Source: Comamonadaceae bacterium
GTDB taxonomy: Bacteria > Pseudomonadota > Gammaproteobacteria > Burkholderiales > Burkholderiaceae_C
Direction: 5' to 3'
DNA length: 64,000 nt
Assembly: GCA_947479935.1 (NCBI GenBank)
Contig: CANKBG010000008.1
Coordinates: forward strand, 20,251 to 84,250
The position numbers and the translations under genes were made by a program. Below, in pieces: positions 61,784 through 64,000 of the stretch. How positions within the stretch are numbered: the first letter of the stretch is position 1; each line of letters begins with the position of its first letter. Under the pieces are notes generated by a model. It had not been told where the DNA came from. It did no database searches and was given only the letters and a program-made list of their open reading frames with translations.

Positions 61784-64000
61784 ATGAAAACTTTGGTAAT
61801 TGCAGAGAAGCCTTCAGTGGCTCAAGACATCGTGCGCGCTTTGACGCCGGTGGCAGGTAAATTTGAAAAACACGAGGACCATTTTGAGAATGACGCCTAT
61901 GTGGTCACCAGCGCGGTAGGCCACCTGGTGGAAATTCAGGCCCCCGAGAAATTTGACGTGAAACGCGGCAAGTGGAGCTTTGCCCACTTGCCCGTGATTC
62001 CGCCCTACTTCGACTTAAAGCCCGTGGACAAAACCAAAACGCGTTTGAATGCGGTGGTCAAACAGGCCAAGCGCAAAGATGTGGATGCATTGATCAACGC
62101 CTGTGACGCAGGCCGGGAGGGCGAGCTCATTTTTCGCCTGATCGAGCAATACGCCGGCTCGCAAAAGGCGGGACAAACCATTCCATTGGGCAAACCCGTG
62201 AAGCGCTTGTGGCTCCAAAGCATGACGCCGCAGGCCATTCGGGATGGGTTTGACAAACTGCGCACCAACCAGCAAATGCAGGGCTTGGCCGATGCGGCCC
62301 GCAGCCGCTCTGAGGCCGATTGGTTGGTGGGCATCAATGGCACCCGCGCCATGACTGCTTTCAATTCGCGCGATGGTGGTTTCTTTTTAACCACCGTGGG
62401 CCGAGTCCAGACGCCGACGCTGGCAGTGGTGGTAGAGCGTGAAGAACAAATCCGCAAATTTATCAGCCGCGATTATTGGGAAGTGCACGCGCAGTTTGAT
62501 GCAAAGGCTGGCACCTACCCTGGAAAGTGGTTCCATACGTCGTGGAAAAAAGACGCTGAAGACAGCGAGAAAAAAGCCGATCGCGTGTGGACAGCGGCCG
62601 AGGCCAATGCCATTGTGCAAGCCGTCAAAGGCGCCAAAGCCAGCGTGACGGAAGAAGCCAAGCCGACCACACAGGCCAGCCCCTTGTTGTTCGACTTAAC
62701 ATCTTTGCAGCGCGAAGCCAACGGCAAATTTGGCTTCTCTGCCAAAACCACATTGTCGCTGGCGCAGTCTTTGTACGAGCGTCACAAGGCCCTTACCTAC
62801 CCCCGTACCGATTCGCGCGCATTGCCCGAAGACTACTTGCCTGTTGCCAAAGACACCTTCAACATGTTGGCCGACAGTGGCATGAAGCATTTGGCCCCGC
62901 ATGCCCTCACGGCCCTGAACAATGGCTATATCAAGCCCAGCAAGCGAATTTTTGACAATGCCAAGGTCAGCGATCACTTTGCGATCATCCCCACTTTGCA
63001 GGCTCCTTCGGGCTTGTCTGACGCGGAACAAAAACTGTATGACTTGGTGGTGCGTCGTTTCATGGCGGTGTTTTTCCCAAGTGCTGAATACATGGTGACC
63101 ACCCGCATCAGCACCGCGGCAGGGCACAGTTTCAAAACCGAAGGCAAGGTCTTGGTCAAGCCCGGTTGGCTGGCCATCTATGGCAAAGAAGCCGCCGACG
63201 AAGTGGACGATGCCAAAGAAGGCGACAAAGGCCAAAACCTCGTGGCAGTCGCGCCCGGCGAGCAAGTGGGTGTGGGGTCGGTCGAAAGCAAACCCCTGAA
63301 AACACGTCCACCCGCACGTTATTCTGAAGCTACGCTGCTTGGCGCCATGGAAGGCGCCGGCAAAATGGTGGACGACGATGAGCTGCGTGAAGCCATGCAA
63401 GAAAAAGGTTTGGGCACGCCGGCTACACGTGCGGCCATCATTGAGGGCTTGATCAACGAAAAATATATTTTGCGCGATGGCCGCGAAATGATTCCCACCG
63501 CCAAAGCTTTTCAACTCATGACCTTGCTTCGCGGTTTGGGCGTGGAAGAGTTGTCCAAGCCAGAACTCACAGGCGAATGGGAATACAAGCTTTCGCAAAT
63601 GGAGCAAGGCAAGCTAAGCCGTGAAGACTTCATGCGGCAAATTGCCGATATGACGGAGCACATCGTCAAGAAGGCCAAAGAATACGACCGCGACACCATC
63701 CCAGGTGACTATGCCACCTTGAGTACGCCATGCCCTACTTGCGGCGGCATTGTGAAAGAGAACTATCGCCGGTATGCCTGTGTCGGCAAGGACGCGGCAG
63801 CAGATGACACCGCAGCGGAAGGCTGTGGCTTCTCGTTTGGCAAAACACCGGCGGGGCGAACCTTTGAGCAAGCTGAGGTTGAGCAATTTTTGCGTGACAA
63901 AAAGATTGGTCCTCTGGAAGGTTTTCGATCCAAAGCGGGATGGCCCTTTACTTCTGAAATTGCATTGAAGTACAACGAGGAAGAGAAAAACTGGAAGCTC
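61784..64000 (+). CDS. topB: DNA topoisomerase III, 3' end outside the window
   Basis: The open frame from ATG 61784 runs to the last base (739 codons, no stop). It starts KTLVIAEKPSVAQDI, has the Toprim segment DACDAGREGELIF-type acids, the active-site tyrosine at residue 339 in LTYPRTDSRAL, and a cysteine zinc-finger region (CPTCGGIVKENY, then EGCGFSFGK) near residue 650. TopB relaxes and decatenates DNA and resolves intermediates with RecQ. The frame ends before the usual C-terminal region is complete. Confidence 0.95.
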   Translation, partial: MKTLVIAEKPSVAQDIVRALTPVAGKFEKHEDHFENDAYVVTSAVGHLVEIQAPEKFDVKRGKWSFAHLPVIPPYFDLKPVDKTKTRLNAVVKQAKRKDVDALINACDAGREGELIFRLIEQYAGSQKAGQTIPLGKPVKRLWLQSMTPQAIRDGFDKLRTNQQMQGLADAARSRSEADWLVGINGTRAMTAFNSRDGGFFLTTVGRVQTPTLAVVVEREEQIRKFISRDYWEVHAQFDAKAGTYPGKWFHTSWKKDAEDSEKKADRVWTAAEANAIVQAVKGAKASVTEEAKPTTQASPLLFDLTSLQREANGKFGFSAKTTLSLAQSLYERHKALTYPRTDSRALPEDYLPVAKDTFNMLADSGMKHLAPHALTALNNGYIKPSKRIFDNAKVSDHFAIIPTLQAPSGLSDAEQKLYDLVVRRFMAVFFPSAEYMVTTRISTAAGHSFKTEGKVLVKPGWLAIYGKEAADEVDDAKEGDKGQNLVAVAPGEQVGVGSVESKPLKTRPPARYSEATLLGAMEGAGKMVDDDELREAMQEKGLGTPATRAAIIEGLINEKYILRDGREMIPTAKAFQLMTLLRGLGVEELSKPELTGEWEYKLSQMEQGKLSREDFMRQIADMTEHIVKKAKEYDRDTIPGDYATLSTPCPTCGGIVKENYRRYACVGKDAAADDTAAEGCGFSFGKTPAGRTFEQAEVEQFLRDKKIGPLEGFRSKAGWPFTSEIALKYNEEEKNWKL

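Noticed and set aside
62696..63607. 303-codon open frame on the minus strand opposite topB
   Set aside because: It lies wholly opposite a clear topoisomerase gene, has no family match or ribosome-binding site, and is a shadow of topB codon use.

Overview
The window looks like a piece of a Comamonadaceae (Burkholderiales) chromosome, probably from a freshwater type near Limnohabitans, Rhodoferax or Curvibacter. The reasons are the gene order mnmG-rsmG-lysE family-parA-hydrolase-parB, a glnE/yhdP divergent pair, a single-chain indolepyruvate oxidoreductase, a Bug-family solute-binding protein, a TctDE pair and moderate GC content. The genus is inferred. I see no insertion sequence, CRISPR array, rRNA or tRNA gene, and no gene-free stretch reaches 300 bases; the longest is 284 bases at 19533-19816.

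1-8.9 kb is mixed metabolism: a cut LysR regulator, a phosphoesterase, a TetR regulator divergent from a PhoD-like lipoprotein, dapD, acetoacetyl-CoA synthetase, a PduO-type cobalamin adenosyltransferase and an FAD-linked D-lactate or glycolate type dehydrogenase. 8.9-14.6 kb is the segregation block, a leftward run mnmG-rsmG-lysE-parA-hydrolase-parB. Three parS sites lie inside rsmG and mnmG. 14.8-19.5 kb holds a frameshifted class II aldolase, an MFS carrier divergent from an old yellow enzyme, a hemerythrin and a pirin. The AT-rich gap at 19533-19816 has a perfect DnaA box, a near-perfect one, a (CTA)4 run like DnaA-trios and an AT-rich flank, so it is a candidate replication origin away from dnaA.

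19.8-31.6 kb is leftward: indolepyruvate oxidoreductase, mltA (head to head with a small membrane protein gene), a FixJ/DctS-like two-component pair and a giant YhdP protein. 31.6-42.2 kb is rightward: glnE, then a tight run of glutathione peroxidase, flavin amine-oxidase-like protein, DUF1365, Cfa-like methyltransferase, chalcone-isomerase-like protein, GPH/MFS carrier, DUF3833 lipoprotein, SDR and SnoaL-like protein. This run resembles the membrane-lipid modification and singlet-oxygen gene sets controlled by RpoE/ChrR in other bacteria, but no sigma or anti-sigma gene is present here. A promoter with an operator-like inverted repeat precedes it.

42.2-64 kb is mostly housekeeping: purB, yaeQ, an M48 protease, moaC, a Bug protein, pilA, terC, sucCD, argC, recX-recA with a LexA-type box, a MarR regulator, a TctDE-like pair, a glutathione S-transferase, birA, a SET-domain methyltransferase and the start of topB behind a long alternating purine-pyrimidine tract. 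Inside it, 45.56-46.89 kb is an accessory cassette of three unfamiliar genes. The middle one encodes a phospholipase-A2-like protein with a short double-glycine leader, a good candidate for an undescribed secreted effector.
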